64,000 bases of DNA, from contig NZ_ABVL01000005.1 in assembly GCF_000173075.1 (NCBI RefSeq), positions 1 through 64,000 on the forward strand, given 5' to 3'. The first letter of the stretch is position 1, and every line of letters begins with the position of its first letter. The notes under the pieces were generated by a model. That model saw only the letters and a program-made list of their open reading frames with translations, did not search any database and had not been told where the DNA came from. Both the position numbers and the translations under genes were made by a program. This document shows positions 60,874-64,000 of the stretch, piece by piece. Source of the DNA: Chthoniobacter flavus Ellin428. Its GTDB lineage: Bacteria > Verrucomicrobiota > Verrucomicrobiia > Chthoniobacterales > Chthoniobacteraceae.

Positions 60874-61797
60874 TTACTTCACCCCGGTCGCGAGCACCGT
60901 CTGAAAATGCGGCGGCTGCGCTTCGCGTGAGACGATCTGGACCTCGATCTCGTGAAACCCGGCCTCCTCCAGGAACTGTTGCAAATCCGCTTCGCTGAAG
61001 CCGAGCCAGCGATCCGCGTAGAGCTCGCGCGCTTCTTCAAACTGATGTGCGAGCAAATCCAGCACCGCGATGCGTCCGCCTTTTTTCAAAATGTGATGCG
61101 CAGCCGTGATGGCCCGCTGCGGATTGGGCGCGTGATGCAGCGCCTGACTGAGTAGCGCGAGATCCACGCTGTTCGCCGGAATCGGCGGCTCTTCCATTTC
61201 GCCGAGGCGATATTCGAGATTCTTAAACCCGTGCTTCTTCGCCAATCCCGAGCCGAACTCGACCATCTTCTCCGAGTTGTCGACGGCGATCACTTTCTTC
61301 GCCCGCTTGGCGAGCAACTGCGAAAGCGTGCCTTCCCCCGCGCCGAGATCGGCGATGACCATCGACGGCACGAGCGTGAAGAGCATGTGTGCGACGCCGT
61401 CCCAAGTGCGCCCCGGGCAATAGGCGCGGCCAAATTTTCCCGCGAGTTGGTTGAAATACTCGCGCGCCTTGTCGTCGCGTTTCTTCAGCGCCACTTTCAG
61501 CGCGACCTGGTCGCGCGCGGCCTCGGGCAGTTCCCTGGCGGCAGCTTCGATAATCGAGTGCAACTCCGCGTGCGCGCCGCTGTCGACCAGCGCGTAGTAG
61601 ATATTCTTGCCTGCGCGCCGATCGCGCACCAAGCCGGCCTGCCGCAATTGCGCGAGGTGGCTGGAAATGCGTGATTGGCCCATCCCGAGCACCTCCTGAA
61701 TTTCGACCACCGAGAGCTCCTCCTTGCGCAGCAAAAGCAGCAGGCGCAGACGTGTTTCGTCAGCAAGAAGGCGCAGGGATTTAACGATTGACACCAT
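60874..61797 (-). CDS. ArsR-family regulator fused to a methyltransferase domain (SahR-like)
   Basis: 307 residues. Residues 1 to about 90 are a winged-helix ArsR domain (SIVKSLRLLADETRLRLLLL, VLGMGQSRISSHLAQLRQAG). The rest is a class I SAM methyltransferase fold with MVIADLGAGEGTLSQLLAK and LDLLAHQFEEA. The same domain pair, divergently placed from metK or ahcY, is the SahR regulator that senses S-adenosylhomocysteine in Proteobacteria. Here it is divergent from metK with a 90-bp gap and followed by NAGPA and hupE. SahR assignment is inference from domains and context. Confidence 0.85.
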   Translation of the reverse strand: MVSIVKSLRLLADETRLRLLLLLRKEELSVVEIQEVLGMGQSRISSHLAQLRQAGLVRDRRAGKNIYYALVDSGAHAELHSIIEAAARELPEAARDQVALKVALKKRDDKAREYFNQLAGKFGRAYCPGRTWDGVAHMLFTLVPSMVIADLGAGEGTLSQLLAKRAKKVIAVDNSEKMVEFGSGLAKKHGFKNLEYRLGEMEEPPIPANSVDLALLSQALHHAPNPQRAITAAHHILKKGGRIAVLDLLAHQFEEARELYADRWLGFSEADLQQFLEEAGFHEIEVQIVSREAQPPHFQTVLATGVK

Positions 61798-61810
61798 GCG
61801 GATGCGGGCT

Positions 61811-61853
61811 AAACATATCACCGCATCATGATTGGTCAATACGTTGTTTGACC
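61811..61853. promoter_or_regulatory. Candidate regulator operator between the ArsR-type gene and metK
   Basis: The 90-base divergent gap contains the perfect 8-bp palindrome ATCATGAT at 61825-61832, preceded by ATATCA, and a TTGACC at 61848 that could be a -35 for metK. No clear -10 or Shine-Dalgarno is seen before metK. It is too short for a SAM riboswitch. Confidence 0.4.
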
Positions 61854-61887
61854 TTTCGTTTCGAATCCACCAAACCATATTTCGCGA

Positions 61888-63060
<1,173 letters not shown>

Positions 63061-63111
63061 TCACCGCCGAGTCTCCACTCCTAACACTCAAACCATCGAC
63101 TGATTTTAAGA

Positions 63112-64000
63112 ATGAGCACTACCACTCTCTCCCCGAAAAATACCGACTATAAAGTCGCCGACATCAAGCTGGCCGATTGGGGCCGCAAGGAAATCGAGAT
63201 CGCCGAGAAGGAAATGCCCGGCCTCATCTCGATCCGCGAAACGTACGCGCCGCAGAAGCCGCTGGCCGGCGTGCGCGTGACCGGTTCGTTGCACATGACC
63301 ATCCAGACGGCGGTGCTCATCGAGACCCTCGTCGCCCTCGGCGCCACGGTGCGCTGGGCGAGCTGCAATATCTTTTCCACGCAGGATCACGCCGCGGCGG
63401 CCATCGCCGAGGCTGGCGTGCCGGTCTTCGCCTGGAAGGGCGAGACGCTCGAGGAGTATTGGGACTGCACCTGGAAGGCGATCCTCAACGGCGAAGGCAA
63501 GGGCCCGCAGCTCGTCGTCGATGACGGCGGCGACGTGACGCTCTTCCTCCACAAGGGCTACGAGCTCGAAGAAGGCGACAAGTGGGTGGACAGCGAAAGT
63601 GGTTCCCACGAGGAGAAGGTCATCAAGGATCTGCTCAAGAAGATCCACGCCGAGAATCCCTACATCTTCCACGAGATCGTGAAGGACTGGCGCGGCGTCT
63701 CCGAGGAGACCACCACCGGCGTGCATCGCCTCTACAAGCTTCAGGAACTCGGCAAGCTGCTTGTCCCGGCGTTTAACGTGAACGACTCCGTCACCAAGTC
63801 GAAGTTCGACAATCTCTACGGCTGCCGCCATTCGCTCGTCGACGGCCTCAACCGCGCGCTTGACGTCATGATCTCTGGCAAGGTCGCGGTTGTGTGCGGT
63901 TACGGCGACGTGGGCAAGGGTTGCGCGCAATCGCTGCGCGGCCAGGGCGCGCGGGTTATCGTCACCGAGATCGATCCCATCAACGCGCTCCAGGCCGCGA
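63112..64000 (+). CDS. ahcY: Adenosylhomocysteinase (3' end cut by window)
   Basis: Hydrolyses S-adenosylhomocysteine to adenosine and homocysteine. The 296 visible residues start [20 protein letters not shown]. They include [41 protein letters not shown] [20 protein letters not shown] and the NAD-binding [20 protein letters not shown]. The stop lies beyond the window. It follows metK by 51 bp. Confidence 0.97.
   Translation, partial: MSTTTLSPKNTDYKVADIKLADWGRKEIEIAEKEMPGLISIRETYAPQKPLAGVRVTGSLHMTIQTAVLIETLVALGATVRWASCNIFSTQDHAAAAIAEAGVPVFAWKGETLEEYWDCTWKAILNGEGKGPQLVVDDGGDVTLFLHKGYELEEGDKWVDSESGSHEEKVIKDLLKKIHAENPYIFHEIVKDWRGVSEETTTGVHRLYKLQELGKLLVPAFNVNDSVTKSKFDNLYGCRHSLVDGLNRALDVMISGKVAVVCGYGDVGKGCAQSLRGQGARVIVTEIDPINALQAA

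Noticed and set aside
61798..61887. SAM riboswitch upstream of metK
   Set aside because: The gap is only 90 bases and lacks the conserved stems; a protein operator is more likely.

Overview
This is a gene-dense chromosomal stretch of roughly 60% GC from a Gram-negative bacterium. The lipid A and LPS machinery (lpxA, lptD), L,D-transpeptidase, bactofilin, DUF1501 protein, eukaryote-like Ser/Thr kinases and SpoIIAA-like proteins together suggest the PVC group, most likely Verrucomicrobiota. That placement is an inference from gene content; there is no rRNA in the window.

Layout. 0.1-10.9 kb is mostly housekeeping: an MgtE-like transporter, rpe, folC-accD-comF, a frameshifted CPBP protease, a secreted protein of unknown function, a HAD phosphatase, bioA and a dienelactone hydrolase. 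11-20 kb is an envelope block on the minus strand (rsmB, ugd, lptD, galE, a 3D-domain lipoprotein, lpxA, radC). 20.2-23 kb has two small secreted proteins and a CPA1 antiporter.

23.1-32.6 kb is the most unusual part: a tightly packed plus-strand operon. It encodes a soluble Ser/Thr kinase, two paralogous proteins sharing an N-terminal module that ends in FWFWP, a membrane and coiled-coil segment that looks like the displaced C-terminus of the first paralog, a GrpE-like protein, an 827-residue Hsp70 with a long tail, a membrane-anchored helical-repeat protein and a stand-alone Clp-N protein. Most junctions are 4-bp start/stop overlaps. I read it as a dedicated, kinase-linked Hsp70 system.

33-37.5 kb returns to core metabolism (polyprenyl synthase, purH, pdxJ-acpS, tRNA-Val). 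Directly after the tRNA lies a small lower-GC island (37.5-40 kb) with an Mrr-type nuclease, a membrane-anchored helical protein and an HUH-like replication initiator whose first metal-binding His appears to be Gln. 40-50 kb holds membrane and secreted proteins, a PhyH dioxygenase, a SpoIIAA-like protein and a second, membrane-anchored Ser/Thr kinase flanked by low-complexity secreted proteins. 50-60 kb holds DUF1501, a methyltransferase, dus, a frameshifted bactofilin, a second SpoIIAA-like protein, DUF2127, an L,D-transpeptidase, a cytochrome c protein, a DMT exporter and a HupE-like protein. 60-64 kb is an S-adenosylhomocysteine-cycle locus: an ArsR-methyltransferase regulator (SahR-like) divergent from metK-ahcY, with ahcY cut by the window end.

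Two patterns cut across the window. At least twelve intergenic gaps hold long imperfect palindromes built from short words repeated two to five times, with the reverse-complement word array on the other side; the words differ between loci but the architecture is the same. Also, four reading frames (CPBP twice, bactofilin once, the first FWFWP protein once) would each be restored by removing a single base, which points to sequencing insertions or real decay.
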